A stretch of DNA of 64,000 nt from Patiria miniata (lineage: Eukaryota > Echinodermata > Asteroidea > Valvatida > Asterinidae): assembly GCF_015706575.1 (NCBI RefSeq), contig NW_024037064.1:6983606-7047605 (forward strand), in the 5' to 3' direction. Below are positions 26,101 to 38,348 of this stretch, in pieces (the stretch's first letter is position 1; every line of letters begins with the position of its first letter). A model generated the notes under the pieces. The model did not search any database. It was not told the DNA's origin and saw only the letters and a program-made list of their open reading frames with translations. Both the position numbers and the translations under genes were made by a program.

Positions 26101-29100
26101 CAACATTAGAGACAACGAGAATGAATCAAAGCAAAGCAAAATGGCCACACAAAGATTACGTAGCTGAACGTATTAAGTTCACATGAAAGAGACCCTAACT
26201 TTCAAGGGTTCGTTTTTTAAAAAGCAGTATCTTGTTGAATTGCGCACCATTAAGATTAACCTTTTCAAGGTTAACTTTGTTAAGGTTAATGATGAATGTC
26301 TCAGTAAAATTACTGTAGTTAGTATCATCAAATTCATTTCAAGTTTGATTTGACGTGAAGTATTATGGTGTGTACTAGAACGATTTGTAATTTTGGTATT
26401 CTTCCAATACTAAAACACAGAAAATATTGACAAGAAATATCTGAGGGCTATGTTTTCAGGCAGAGTCAAATAGAAAGAAAATGTAATAAGCATAATTTAA
26501 ACCATTGCTATGACATCACACTATTGTTGAAAGTGTGGATTCGGAACTACAAATCTGTTGCACTGGTCAAAAGTGTGGATTCTGAACTAGGAATCTTCTA
26601 TTCTGTAAAGTGTGGATTCAGAGTTATGAATCCACACTTTGAATATTGGAGTTATAAATCCACACTTTGAATAGCGGAGTTATGAATCCACACTTTGAAT
26701 AGCGGAGTTATGAATCCACACTTTGAATATCGGAGTTATGAATCCACACTTTGAATAGCGGAGTTATGAATCCACACTTTGAATATCGGAGTTATGAATC
26801 CACACTTTGAATATCGGAGTTATAAATCCACACTTTGAATAGCAGAGTTATGAATCCACACTTTGAATATCGGAGTTATGAATCCACACTTTGAATATCG
26901 GAGTAATGAATCCACACTTTGAAAAGCGGAGTTATGAATCCACACTTTGAATAGCGGAGTTATGAATCCACACTTTGAATAGCGGAGTTATGAATCCACA
27001 CTTTGAATATCGGAGTTATGAATCCACACTTTGAATATCGGAGTTATGAATCCACACTTTGAATAATGTACTTTAAAAAATTATACAACTGTGTAGACCT
27101 CATCCAACTTATCACACATTAATTATATTCTTTTTTTAACACATTTTCAATAAATTTTAAACATTTTCAACATTTTTTTCGCTTGATTCAAATCCACGTT
27201 GAAGTGAAGGAGTCTACACACAAAATGACTCGGTTGTACGGGTGTGGCGATACACATTATTAACATAAACACGCCACAATGCACATTTCCTTTACACAAA
27301 GCTTGATTACACAAGAGCCTCGAAAAACTCCCTGAATTAAATTCGCCTTATTATGGCCACGATACGAGATATGCAAGTCATTTCATCTCCACTGAACTGG
27401 ACCGTTAATGACAATGTTAATGACACTTCTTGTGACGCAATGGTTTATCGAGAATACACTCGCAAGTGTGGACTTCTTAAATTACAAATCAACGCTTTCT
27501 CGTGTCTTCTCCTTAACGTACAGATATGGCTTTTAGAGAATTCAGACAAAAATGGTCATTAGGGTTCAGCTGTGTCTGAATTACAAATCTATGGCCAGTA
27601 ATGCCGCATATGGCTGTAGATGCAGTCTATATCCACAGACGCAGTGCTACTCTCGGCAACAGACAAGTAAATTGGGCACAATCTTATTATTCACATACCA
27701 TGAAGGACTTGACTGTCGTGGGAAAGGTGGCCGAATACAGCATAATCTGACGATCGTTGGGTAAGAACGTGATCAGATCGTCTAACATGTGCTTGAAGTC
27801 TTGCGACAACAGCTTGTCCGCCTGCAATGGAAAAGACAAAGTTAAGCGCGGTTCACACTTCATGCGAAAGCGGAACAAAATTTGTGACGTCAACAATACG
27901 TTAGCAGCACGTCCACCATTGTAGACGATATGAATTTCGTTTTGCACTTGCTTTTGCTTGAAGTATTAACCCGCCAAGGATGCTGTTTGACTTAGTCAGG
28001 TTCTAAAGCCTGCTTCCTTTAACGGACAGTAGGATCCTAAGAATGCATCGTTGAGGGCACTTTGACTTAGTATGGTTCTGGTTATAGTCCAGTTCCCAGA
28101 CTTGATCCTATTTGCGATGTGTGTGAATGGCTGAGGACACTGTTTGAATAAATCGGTTCTAGTTCTGGTCTGGTTCCCCACCCTATCTGCTTTGAACAAA
28201 AATGCTGAGGATGCTGCATGACTTAGGCCGTGTCCGAAACGGGCTTCCAGAGCTACGGCTACGTCTATTGTCAGCGCGTCCCCGCGTATTTTCAATGGGC
28301 GCGGACCTAAACCTAGCTCTAGACAGTTGATTCGGATGCAGCCTAAGTCTGGTTCGGATTATGGTATGGTTCCCCGACTTGATTACATTGGATCTGAGCA
28401 TGAACTTCTGAGGGCGCTGTTTGACTTAGTCTGCTTCTGATCATGGTCTGGTTTCCAGACCTCATGACATTGGCTCTGAACATGAACAACTGAGGGCCCT
28501 ATTTGACTTAGTCTTTTTCAGTCCTTGGTTCAGTTCCCAGACTTGATATTGTGTGTTCATAGTCATTACTGTGCTCGAGTTGTAAGCACCGAGTGATGAT
28601 TGTAGCCCAGTTTGATGAAACATAATTTGGGGTCTGGTTGGTCGCTTACCTCGTCCAGGATAAGGATTCCACATTTATCCAGCTTGGCGATGCCTTTACG
28701 ACACAAGTCCAAGATACGACCTGGTGTGGCGATTATTAAATGCACTGAAACAAAAGAAAACAAAAACAGCATGACTTCATTGTTCAAAGATCTAAATAAA
28801 TGGAATCAATAGACTGCAATACTGATCTACAATGATGAAGCCACAAAGGCAGGAAGAGAGGCTGTGGGCATGATGGGGATCAAGATTCAGGATGATGTGC
28901 CAAGGTGTAGGGGTCAGGTTTAACCCTAACCCTGCTGAATCCAACAGGATCCAACTATATCATATACCCAATGGAGCCTGTTGGATTGAGCAGTAAACCC
29001 CTTATGTACATTCCTGATGAAAAATGTTGGATTCAGCAGGCAACTGAACTGCATTATAACGCATTGTTGGACTCCGTTGGATTCAGCAGACAACTGAAAA

Positions 29101-32100
29101 TAAGGCCAGTAGATTGAGCAGGAAACTCCGGTAGGACTCTGTTGGATTTAGCAGGGCAGTCCTGAGAAACTACTAGGGGGTTAGGGTAGGCCAACATAAC
29201 AAGTCAACAAAAGTCCTTACATGTGTGTACATGTACACGTACCACATCACCACTATCACCACACTTCCCGTCCCCATCCCCATCCTTACCCCACCACCAC
29301 CCCTCCCCTTCAAATTCAAGCTTGACGTGTAATTGATGCAGAAAGCACAAACTTAAAATGCAATAAGCTGGTCATGATTAGACTTGAAACTAGACTATTA
29401 ATAATAATGTGTTGTGCTTATATTGTACTTTCCACCAACGGTACGGCTACAAGTAAGTATTACCCCTGTTCATCAGGCTGTGACAGCATTTTTTCTGCAG
29501 TCATGATCAGCGCAATCTGGTCAGGTACCCATTTATACTCCTGGGTGGAGAGAGGCAATTGCAGTAAAGTGTCTTGCCCAAGGACACAAACACCATGTTC
29601 CCTTTCAGGATTCAAACCCATGTACCATGGTCAAACACTGTAACCATTACAGCACATCACTCTAAACTATGGTCGATAAACCTGGGTTCGATACCATAGT
29701 TACACAACTGTATCCATAGTTCTTGGTCTATTAGCCTACGATGGGTACGCCAAGGGAAAGACCACCTCGGCTAGTAGAAATTGAGCAACTTACCGGTTTG
29801 TTGCAAGCGTATGATGTCATCCCTGAGACTGGTCCCGCCTGTTGTTACCATGACTTGAATGCCAAGATGTTTGGAGAGCTCCTTGCAGATCTGACTGGTC
29901 TGAAGGGCCAACTCTCTGGTTGGTACTAACACTAAACCTACAAGACAAGGAGAAATCCAAGCAAGATTCAGAAATCAAAGCCAGATTTCAGAATGGTCAA
30001 ATTGGACGAAAACATGGAATGCTTCAGCTACAAACACTTTGATGAATTCAAGACTGTCAACTCATGGCTACAAGAGTGAGGTATTACTTCTAAAGGCATT
30101 GACGTTGCATTCTTAGCGATCACTAGACTTGGTGCCAAGTCGGTACTTGTTTTATAGGCCATCAGCCTCGGTCCAAAATTTTGGCCAACAGTATCAAATG
30201 AGGGGAATAATCTCATGCGATTTTTGGCAAGGTAAACACCTCCAGAGTTGGAAAATATGTGATAGCATTGCAGCTGAAATTCATTTTAGGGCATACAAGA
30301 CTCAAATAAATCAAGTATCACAATGATACATTATATTTCAATACACAATTGACCTAGCTCAATGTATTGGTCGTTAAAACGTCGCCAGATCTGTAAACAT
30401 GTCTCTGACATATTGAGAACTCCCCATGTAATGGAATGAACGAGTCCTCATTTGCACAGCAGTGCGCGACTGGATCTCCCGCAAAAATGCACTATATTTG
30501 TATTGCGCTGCTTGCATATGTGGTGCGAGAACGTTATCTTCAAGTCATTAGATCTGTTGCAATCCGGCTGATTATGTACTGGTCTTATACCAGCCGCGCC
30601 GATGGAGTTTGACTGAAGTTCACGGACAAAATACGTCTATGAGAGGGGTCAATTGTCAATCAGAACAAGTCCGGGACAAATGCAGGGCTTCTTCTGGACC
30701 AAGTGTTGAAGGGGGCTAGGTTTAAGGTGAAACAAACCTTGCACTTCATTTCTATCAATCTGTGTCCGTTCCAGCATTGGGATCGTGAACGCTCCTGTTT
30801 TGCCTGTTCCGTTCTTGGCTCTTGCGATGATGTCGTGACCAGATAACGCCATAGGGATACTGGCTTCTTGTATGGGTGACGGCCATTCCCAACCCTTCTC
30901 AAAGATTCCCTTCAGCAGTCCGGTGCTCAGACAGTAGTCTTCAAACTCGTTGCCTTTTGTGTTTGTCACATCCTGAAACAAAGAACACATCAATGAATAA
31001 CATGAGAGACTATATCACACAGGTGGAGTGCCTAGTACTGTGGCCTCGTGGTCTTGGCACTGAATTTGTGGTCTGCGGGTAATTCTGCAGGTTGTGGGTT
31101 CGAGTCCAGCCTGGGGTTGTGGTGCGTGTCCCCTTTGGCAAGGCACTTTGTCACTCATTGCTTCTCCCCACCCAGGAGTAAATGGGTACCTGTGAGGGCA
31201 GAGATGGTTATTGCGATTGAATAAGCTTCCTCGCACCTAACAGGCTGCATCGAGCTGTATACTCCCCAGGGAGCTGAGATTGTATTTTGTCACATCGGCA
31301 CAACAAGGTCGTAACTCCATTCTGCAACAAAGTGGTATCTCGCGTGAAAATGCTCTGTGCAAAAAGGTCGTATCTCAACATCCAATGACTTTGTGTGTAC
31401 ATCTGGGTTATTTGATACGACCTTTTGACATTCTGAAAACTTGAGTTTCACGTATGGCCCATTTAAGGTGATACAACGTGTTGCAAGGACATGACGATTT
31501 GGAATGTTTAATTGGCCTAATAATCAGGGGTAATCATAATGTAAAGCGCTTTGATCATGGTTAAAAGTGCTATATAAAAACCCGTTATTATTATTATTAC
31601 ACTGCGTTGTCAACTAGTAGATGTGATGTACAGTTTAATATTTACCCTTCAAAATCCACAGTGACCGACATTGAAGGATTCACTATAAATACCTCTCAAA
31701 TGACGTCACTTCCTACAGATTATCACGTACATTGGCCTTTTTGGTATCAAATTTGCGTGCACGCATCGGCTGCGCCATATTTTAAAGAACATTTGAGCAA
31801 CATGCGCATGTGTTTAGAACATTTGCACACTGCGTGCATACGCGCCTGATGGCGTTGAACATTCAGTTGTAATTTTCCTACGAAGATGGCCATCTATAAA
31901 AGGGGTCTATTGACAACGACATGTTTGTTGGCTGTACTTGACACCATAAAACCAAGCGGCTGGCACAGGCTAAATTTTGCAGGGCTGTGATTGGATTATT
32001 TGTGACATCTACTACAGCGAGACATCCTAAATTTAAATAAATTGAATGTAATTGCCACTTAATGTTGACTTGATAAATGTCCATGTATCCCATGTACCTA

Positions 32101-34668
32101 TGTGGTAGCATTAACCAACAGGCCATACATACAATACACAGTAGAGTTAATGTCTGCCCAGTTGACGCTGGACCACCCAAAGGAAATATTGGTGGTTCAG
32201 TAACACATAGGGCAAGTACAATATGTACATCAACACAGATTATTGGACTTGAAACTTGCTAGATACAACAACATGCAACAGTTGTCAAAGTGAGGAGCCT
32301 GCCCAGTGCAACAAGATCCAACGATTAAAAATCCCAAATTAAAACTGCTTCTGAGTCTATACTTGCCACATGCAACCGGATACAATTGTTAAACCCTAGC
32401 CCTCCTGGATATTTTGGTTAGAAATCCTGCCAAACGCAGCAACATGGAGTGTCAAGCCTAGCGGTTAAGAGCACCGGACTCATGTTCTGGTGTTTCAGAG
32501 GCAAAAGTGACGTGGGTTCGAGCCCACCGGCGGACACTTGTGCTCTTAGCAAAGCACTTAACCATTATTGCTTCATCCTTCAGATTGGACGTTAAGCCGT
32601 AGATCCCGTGTGTTGCATAAATGCACGTAAACGAACCCAGGAAACACTTATCGCTAAGAGAAGGGGTTTGCCCCGGTGTTTCTGGCCTCCTGTATAAACT
32701 CCCGCGTGGAGTATTTAGGAGAAGAACCAACCAAGAACCAACCAATGCAACACCAAATAATAAGCCTGTTCAGTGTAGCGAGATCCATCAGGTTACAAAT
32801 CTCAAGGCCAAACTGCCTCAGAATCTGCGGTCTCCGAATGCAGCAGGATTCAACAGAGGCATTGTTCCATGGGATTAGCTCTCATTGTTTTGGTACTGGC
32901 CGTTTATGAACCGTTGTTGGTAGTTTAATTGCAACAAAGTGCACCAGAATTTTCCACCTGATGCACTGTGCTACGTCTGGCAGGGTTAGGTTAATGGGAC
33001 TAGCTCTCATTGTCTCCTAATTGGCTGTTCATGCCCTATTGTTGATAGCTCAATACAGCAAGGCCCCACAGATTATTACAACTAGTGCACTATGCTGTGT
33101 CTGCCATGGTAAGGGTTTTAAGCTTGTCAATGTGACTTACGCTCGTCTTGAATCTGGAATCTACAGGTGGTTTCTTCAAGCCTGCTTTCCAATCTCCACT
33201 GTTGAGAGAGAAAAGAATATCAAGGTAAATAAAGGGCGTGTTCATTTAGCTCACCCAGGTCGACACGGGTCAGCCCCTGTGCCGTTCGATTCAGGCACAA
33301 CTGGGATTTTAGGAAAAAACGAGGAAACTCCAAACCACACATGATCTTGTACAGCGTTTTGCTATTTGTAATGACATTCATTAGAAGTGAAAAACAAGGA
33401 AATCAGCGGATCCGAGGAAAAGTTGCATGCCCGTTGATTAGCTCTGACGACATTCTCGGGGCTCACCCGGGCCAGCCACCACAGACCCTGCTTGTGGAGC
33501 AGAGTCAGTGGTGGAAATATGTCACAGGCATGCATGTATCATTCCAAGAGATGGACAAATATGGGGGCTGGACAACGTAAAATCTCAAGTAGACTTAAAA
33601 TTACATTTGTTTGAAGTCTAAAGGTAATCATTTGTTGAGTTCATCACGACTTTTGAAGCTATAATTCATGCCATACTTTTTTGAGTTTTGCAATTGACTG
33701 AAAAGCAGTAAATCTCAAACTAAGACCCAATCCGAAATGGGCATTTTGTCAGTGGCTATGGCCACGGCTACGGGTGTCATGTGAGGATTGTGATGGCCTG
33801 CGGTTGAGCGTTCGATTGGCCTGGCTGTCGTGGCTGACCCATCGGTCTTTACCGAGTCGACCTGGGTAAGCTAAACGAACGAACCTCAAGCCTTACAATT
33901 CACATCAATACATGCTCAAGCCGTGCATTATTATGCATGCATGATCATGATGATGGAATGCTGTGCACATCTGATGGACATTTATCACAAATTTGATTGG
34001 TCAAAACACCAGTAGGCGAGGCTTAATGAACGGAGTGATCTATGAAGCCCCGCCCACTGCACACCTGGGCAACCAATTAGTGCACCTACACTGGATGTAC
34101 CAGCCATGATTACACGCATTATGCACACAAGTCAGACTTTTATGCACGCATATTGTACATTAATCATGGCTTTGATTGCTCCAAACACAAGTAGGCGGGG
34201 CTTAATGAATGGAGTGATCTATGAAGCCCCGCCCACTGCACACTTAGGCAACCAACACGTGCATCTCTCCAATGACACACCAGATGTACCTGCCATGATA
34301 ACATACACTATGCACTTAAGTCAGATATTTATGCACGCATGTTGAACATTAATCATGGCTTTGATGGTCTGTCTGTTGTTGTTGTTTACCTTTTTGATTG
34401 TCAATAAAACGGTTGAAAAGGCTCACCTGTCTGACTTTCCGGTGGAGTTATTTGTTGTCGCTGCCGTTTTCGCTTTTGCAGCATTGCTCCCTGACGAAGC
34501 ATTGGCGTTGGACGATGGTCCGTTCTGATTCTGTTTCATAGACATCATGGCCATCGCTGCAGTAGGCGGCGCCGTCTTCTGTGAGTTCATGTCGGCTCCG
34601 CGAGCCGGACTATTAGCACCATGGTTGTTCATTTTAACCTCTTGCGGCTGTAGCGGTGCAGTAGCCAT
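23187..34668 (-). CDS. DDX6: DDX6 / Me31B / Dhh1 DEAD-box RNA helicase, nine exons, 518 aa
   Basis: Coding exons in transcript order: 34668-34427, 33198-33141, 30972-30738, 29937-29794, 28744-28650, 27821-27699, 26090-25962, 24690-24510, 23536-23187. All join in phase with GT/AG borders, total 1557 nt. The product is the cytoplasmic ATP-dependent RNA helicase of P-bodies that represses translation and activates decapping. Visible motifs: Q-motif Phe110 and Gln135; motif I AKNGTGKT 152-159; PTREL 184-188; DEAD 257-260 (split across exons 5 and 6); SAT 288-290; TRGID 406-410; HRIGRSGR 431-438. The helicase core follows human DDX6 nearly residue by residue (for example NQSIIFCNS and GYSCFYIH). 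The first ~100 residues are Asn/Ser/Ala-rich low complexity and the last ~30 are Lys/Pro/Gly-rich, both differing from vertebrates. [15 protein letters not shown] replaces the vertebrate CRNLVCTDLFTRGID. The gene lies head-to-head with UFC1, 3.7 kb apart. Introns range from about 0.8 to 2.2 kb and are full of repeats. Confidence 0.96.
23691..24085. repeat. Word-repeat element in DDX6 intron 8
   Basis: Repeats of cctcaatcctccaaaatc-like words between tgctagggtgtaacc on the left and gggaaggttagggttaa on the right. Confidence 0.5.
24130..24439 (-). mobile_element. tRNA-derived SINE (minus orientation), DDX6 intron 8
   Basis: Read on the minus strand: a tRNA-like head (gtcacggcctagtgttaaga, A box; B box gggtttgagccc), a body shared with the copy at 32449-32740 (acgtaaa...cgaagg, ggttcttctcc) and a tail of repeated ggttctt/aaccaagaacc words. 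About 300 bp. Confidence 0.8.
26528..27065. repeat. 28-bp satellite array with an inverted junction, DDX6 intron 6
   Basis: About 16 head-to-tail units of gaatccacactttgaatatc ggagttat from 26626 to 27065. The first three diverged units (26528-26620) run in the opposite orientation (aaagtgtggattc), so the array has a palindromic junction at about 26607-26640. Unit variants alternate tatcgg and tagcgg. Confidence 0.9.
27985..28560. repeat. ~90-bp diverged tandem repeat, DDX6 intron 5
   Basis: About six units, each with tgagggc.ctgtttgacttagt, ctggttctggt and ttcccagacttgat words. Interrupted at 28220-28349 by a small MITE. Confidence 0.7.
28220..28349. mobile_element. Small MITE inside the intron 5 minisatellite
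   Basis: Inverted ends gacttaggccgtgtccgaa and ttcggatgcagcctaagtc, 130 bp, with acggctacg inside. A related scrap (ccgaaatgggc...ccacggctacgg) lies near 33730-33775. Confidence 0.55.
28915..29190. repeat. Word-repeat element with telomere-like ends, DDX6 intron 4
   Basis: Starts tttaaccctaaccctgctga, ends agggggttagggta. Inside are about six tgttggattcagcagg words in both orientations. Confidence 0.6.
29455..29665 (-). mobile_element. tRNA-derived SINE, minus orientation, DDX6 intron 4
   Basis: On the minus strand: B box gggtttgaatcc, then gtccttgggcaagacacttt and a ccaggagtataaatgggtac core, the order seen in many metazoan SINEs. Confidence 0.65.
31037..31602 (+). mobile_element. tRNA-derived SINE with a (tta)n tail, DDX6 intron 2
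   Basis: Head with A-box-like tggcctcgtggtcttggcac and B box gggttcgagtcc; core ggcaaggcactttgtc and ccaggagtaaatgggtacc; 3' end agcgctttgatcatggttaa followed by tgctatataaaaaccc and (tta)n. A 200-bp middle section may be an insertion. Confidence 0.75.
32449..32740 (+). mobile_element. tRNA-derived SINE, plus orientation, DDX6 intron 2
   Basis: Head gtcaagcctagcggttaaga (A box) and B box gtgggttcgagcccacc, resembling a class II (Leu/Ser-like) tRNA. The body matches 24130-24439 on the opposite strand; tail of aaccaaccaagaaccaacc. Confidence 0.8.
33234..33892. mobile_element. Inverted-repeat element, DDX6 intron 1
   Basis: Left gtgttcatttagctcaccca ggtcgac; right gtcgacctgggtaagctaaa cgaac, reverse complements with few changes, extended by gggtcagcc and cgttcgat words on each side. 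About 660 bp, no transposase frame. Confidence 0.5.
34011..34345. repeat. 179-bp tandem duplication, DDX6 intron 1
   Basis: Two copies beginning gtaggcg.ggcttaatgaa, each with gatctatgaagccccgccca, then ctgatatgc-like spacer and catgatta/gcac words; differences suggest an old duplication. Confidence 0.7.
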
Positions 34669-36034
34669 CTCTCACAATCACACGTTTCTTTTTTTTCTCG
34701 AGTTTTTTTTAGTACAAAAGCACCACTCCTAAGAAAGGAACGGCGCGTATTTCAATCTCCCTGAGATCTGATGAGAGGAAACTCTCACTGATGATTGTTA
34801 TGTGCAAGAAAGTTGACTCCGTATATAAAGAGGCAGGGGGCAAAGCCTGCCGTTTGTATAGAGAATCTGAATATTAAAAGAGTTTTTTCTTTGGCAAATA
34901 TACAAATATACAATATATATAAACAATATCTTATATTCTTATAATTGGTTGCTTCTTTTAGAAGCTGAGGAAATGTACAAGGTCTGGTTTTGTATCCGCT
35001 CTTTACAAGAGAGGAATATTAAGAGTACCACAGTGCAGATGTTTGTGAGTTTACGTTTTCTGCATTATCGTGTCTCTCGGTTGTGTTTTCACGGATATGG
35101 AAGAAAGAAAAATATGGCTGGCGGTCCAGCGCAAGTTCAGGCAGTGAGTTTGGTCATCAAACACGACACAAAGTAGTGTTTCACAATACAACTCGTAATC
35201 CAGATGCAATCGGCAAACAAACGACGGTCATTCAAAACCGGTTCGCTCAAGAGAGATGGATAACAGCATGCAAAATGCTCGTCCTGAAAAAGAATGAAAT
35301 AAATTAGGGTTGTCATAGATAATAGTAATGTTCTGTTTGAAACTGTTTCTACATCAAAAAATCTTCTTTTCACTTCAAAGGGTCCATGAAATGCATTTTT
35401 GTTAACTGGGTGTTTACGCTTCAATGCATAGGCTTACACACATCACTGCAGAGTAGGCCGAGTAGCGGCAGTATCTGCACGACATTGTATCAGCTGCTTA
35501 GCAGTTTTCCTTGGAGTAGTGATGTGCGTCCGTTCGGGTTGACCAAGCCTAACCAATCCGAAACATTTAACCCAATCCTAACCAAAAAAGATCTGAACTC
35601 CCTAAAACTGACCAACCCGACCCGACCTGACAAAAATTCAAGGAAAACCGACCCGACCCCACAACCGAACCGACCAGGAAAAACCCAAATATCTGGCTTG
35701 GGCAACTGTGTCCGCTTTTTGTGCCTGAACTTACCCAAGTTGCGTGAAAATCATCGTCTCTCAGTAACTGAATCATACCCATCGACACTCACAACGTGAC
35801 CTACATGTACTGGTGGGCCTACATGTTATAGACCGTGCGTGATAGACCACAAACCATTGCGGTCGTATCGGGCACAGTGACTCTGCAATAAATATTGCAC
35901 CACTTGAATTTCCAAACTGTTTCAGCTTATTTCGGGTTTTTCCAAAATGGCTTAATCGACCTGACCAGAACTGGAAATCGCAAACGCAAAACGGACACAA
36001 CTGAAATGATGGACAAACCGTCCAAACCCACCCG
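34669..36034. other. DDX6 upstream region
   Basis: Holds the DDX6 promoter and 5' UTR, not delimited. 35560-35690 is a low-complexity acccgacc/ccgaccc stretch. No gene seen. Confidence 0.35.
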
Positions 36035-36928
36035 AAGTCGCTCATTTTCTTTTGGATACATGTTCCAAGTGTGGCCTTCAATTACGGAGGATGTCCAGTA
36101 AATTGGGCAAGATTCCCATATCTGGCCATCACGAAGTCGCGCATTTTGATTTTTGGATACATGTTCCAAGTGTGGCCTTTACTTACGGAGGGTGTCCAGT
36201 AAATTGGGAAAGATTCCCATTTCTGGCCATCACTTGTCACCCTGTGCACAAACCCTATGACTGAGACTGGTCTGAAAATGTGTAAGTGTTTTCTCAGTAA
36301 ATACTTCAATATTTTCCCTGCTTAATTTGACTTTTAAGGACATATCACTTACTGATGGCTGATACATGTAGGTCACGGAAGGGAAAAATTAGTAATGGCC
36401 ATATATGGGAATCTTTCCGTGGCGTCATGTTGCAACATTTTTTCCCTAGTTTTTAAAATATAACTTTAAAGGTCTGAGCACAGCCCCATAAATGTGGCCA
36501 ATTTACTGGACTACCTCCGTAAATAAAGGCCACACTTGGAACATGTACCCGAACATGTAGAACTTTGTCAAGTTTGGATTTTCAAATTTAGGCTTTCTTT
36601 GTAGTTTATTTATGCTTCAGAAGCATACTCACCCCCCTTTTTCAGACATCTAGGCCTACTCTTCGTGTAATTTCGTGTTGGAATTTAGATAATAGACAAA
36701 TGATAGATACGCAAATGTGTCCAAACGAATCTGGAAATTACATAAAATATAGATGTCTGAAAAAGGGGGGATAAATTTTCTATCGCTATAAAGTTATAGA
36801 GGGCGAGTATGCTTCTAAAGCATAAATAAACTACAAACTTCAAAGAAAGCCTAAATGTGAAAATCCAAATTGGGAAAAGTTCTGCCTACATGTTCTAAGT
36901 GTGGCCTTTATTTACGGAGCCTAGTCCA
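36035..36928. mobile_element. Inverted-repeat element cluster (ttatttacggagg family)
   Basis: 36507-36928 is a near-palindrome: left arm tggactacctccgtaaataa aggcc..., right arm its complement, with arms of about 150 bp sharing ggctttctttg and tatgctt.agcata. Just upstream (36050-36240) are two direct copies, about 114 bp apart, of the same terminal sequence (ccaagtgtggcctt...tacggagg...gtccagtaaattggg). Confidence 0.65.
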
Positions 36929-36986
36929 TGGTCCGAGCCACTTCCTGACTGGGTTCAAAAGATATTAAAAAGCGCCCTCTCTTGTT

Positions 36987-37470
36987 CGTGCACGGGGCAC
37001 AATTGCAGAACACCCCGCCACTCGATCTATCCACCTCGTAGCCGGCTACGAGGTCACGGTTGGTTGACCTCAATAAACATTCTCAGCGCTACTTGTATGT
37101 ACTATGCGTCATGCTCCATTGCACTCCCACTTCGTAACCGCGTAGCCGCCAACAGGGTAGTTGGTTTGGACTTAGAATTTTTTCAGCAACTCCCATTCCT
37201 TTTGTGTTGCTTCGTTCTCAAGCATATTCAAGGGGACTCCCACTCCGTAGCCGCGTAGCCGCCAACAGGGTAGTTGGTTTGGACTTAAAAAAAATTTCAG
37301 CAACTCCCATTCCTTTTGTGTTGCTTCGTTCTCAAATAATGGACCCCCCACTCAGAATCCGTGTAGCTGAGACTTGAATTGTTTCTTTTCCAGTGATTCC
37401 AACCTCGTAGCCAGAGAATTTAGGGGTGTATTTCCGAGTGGCGGGGTATTCTGCAATTACTCCGCGCACG
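36987..37470. mobile_element. MITE with an internal 113-bp tandem duplication
   Basis: TIRs of about 35 bp (cgtgcacggggcacaattgc and the complement ending ccgcgcacg). Inside are two direct copies of a unit containing cgcgtagccgccaacagggt and tcagcaactcccattccttt, starting near 37122 and 37235. Confidence 0.65.
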
Positions 37471-38348
37471 GAGCCCAACACACTGACTCAATGCATAATC
37501 ATGGCATTACAATGCCATTGCCACAATCGTGACAATTTAATGCCAGACCCGGGCCGTATTGTTTTCAACGTCAAACCAACTTGACTCATTTCACGGACAA
37601 ACACAAAAATACTACAACATGTTTGACGCCCCTTTAAATAACAACATGGAAGATGAAAAATTTCAAACAATTTGCAAATATCTTGACTTTTAATGGAACA
37701 TAAGCGACCGATAAAAAAAATGCAACAAAGCCAAACATGGGCACTTTTGTATGCAACTTCGAGTTCTTAACACTGAACGTTCATTTTGGCTGGATTTTTT
37801 TTCATCTTTTCGAAACAAATTCAGCACAATGTTAAAAACTGACAAATAATGATGCCATAGTTGTTCGCATAAAGTTTCAACCGGAATGATATTTATCAAT
37901 ATCTTAAGGATGGAGACTGATTCATTTACCTGTTCACTCGAAGGCTTCGCAGTGTCAAAATGGCCGTCAACAAAATTACATATGTATCGATATCGAATCG
38001 CGACCGCTGATTCGCACACGCACCTGCGCCGCGTATCATGAATATCGATTAGGATAATAATTTAAATGCCAATTTTAAAATTGGGTCAAAAATACACATT
38101 TCTTCATATTTTTCATATCCTTTTTTGCCAGGTTACTTATTATTAGTGATATTTTTATAAATAGGATAATTGAAAATCCCGTTTAATTTTTCTGAGGGGA
38201 TATTTTGGCATTTTTGGCTGAGAAATCTCAGCTGATTGGGTCAAAGGTGATAGATTGGTGCCATTGCTGTCGCCAGAGAAATGCGCTGGTAAGTGGTGCA
38301 GTAACTTGGGTACCATACACCTAAAAGCAATCAAGAAATCCTTGCAAA
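37471..38348. other. UFC1 upstream region
   Basis: Contains the UFC1 promoter and 5' UTR, not delimited. An open stretch on the minus strand (38019-37690) has only a GTG start; not called as a gene. Confidence 0.3.

Noticed and set aside
32449-32540. True tRNA gene
   Set aside because: A and B boxes are present but the acceptor stem does not close and the sequence continues into a SINE body shared with another copy.
37690-38019. Minus-strand frame near UFC1 as a divergent first exon
   Set aside because: Starts with GTG, has no ATG before the donor-like gtaaat, and no downstream exon was found.
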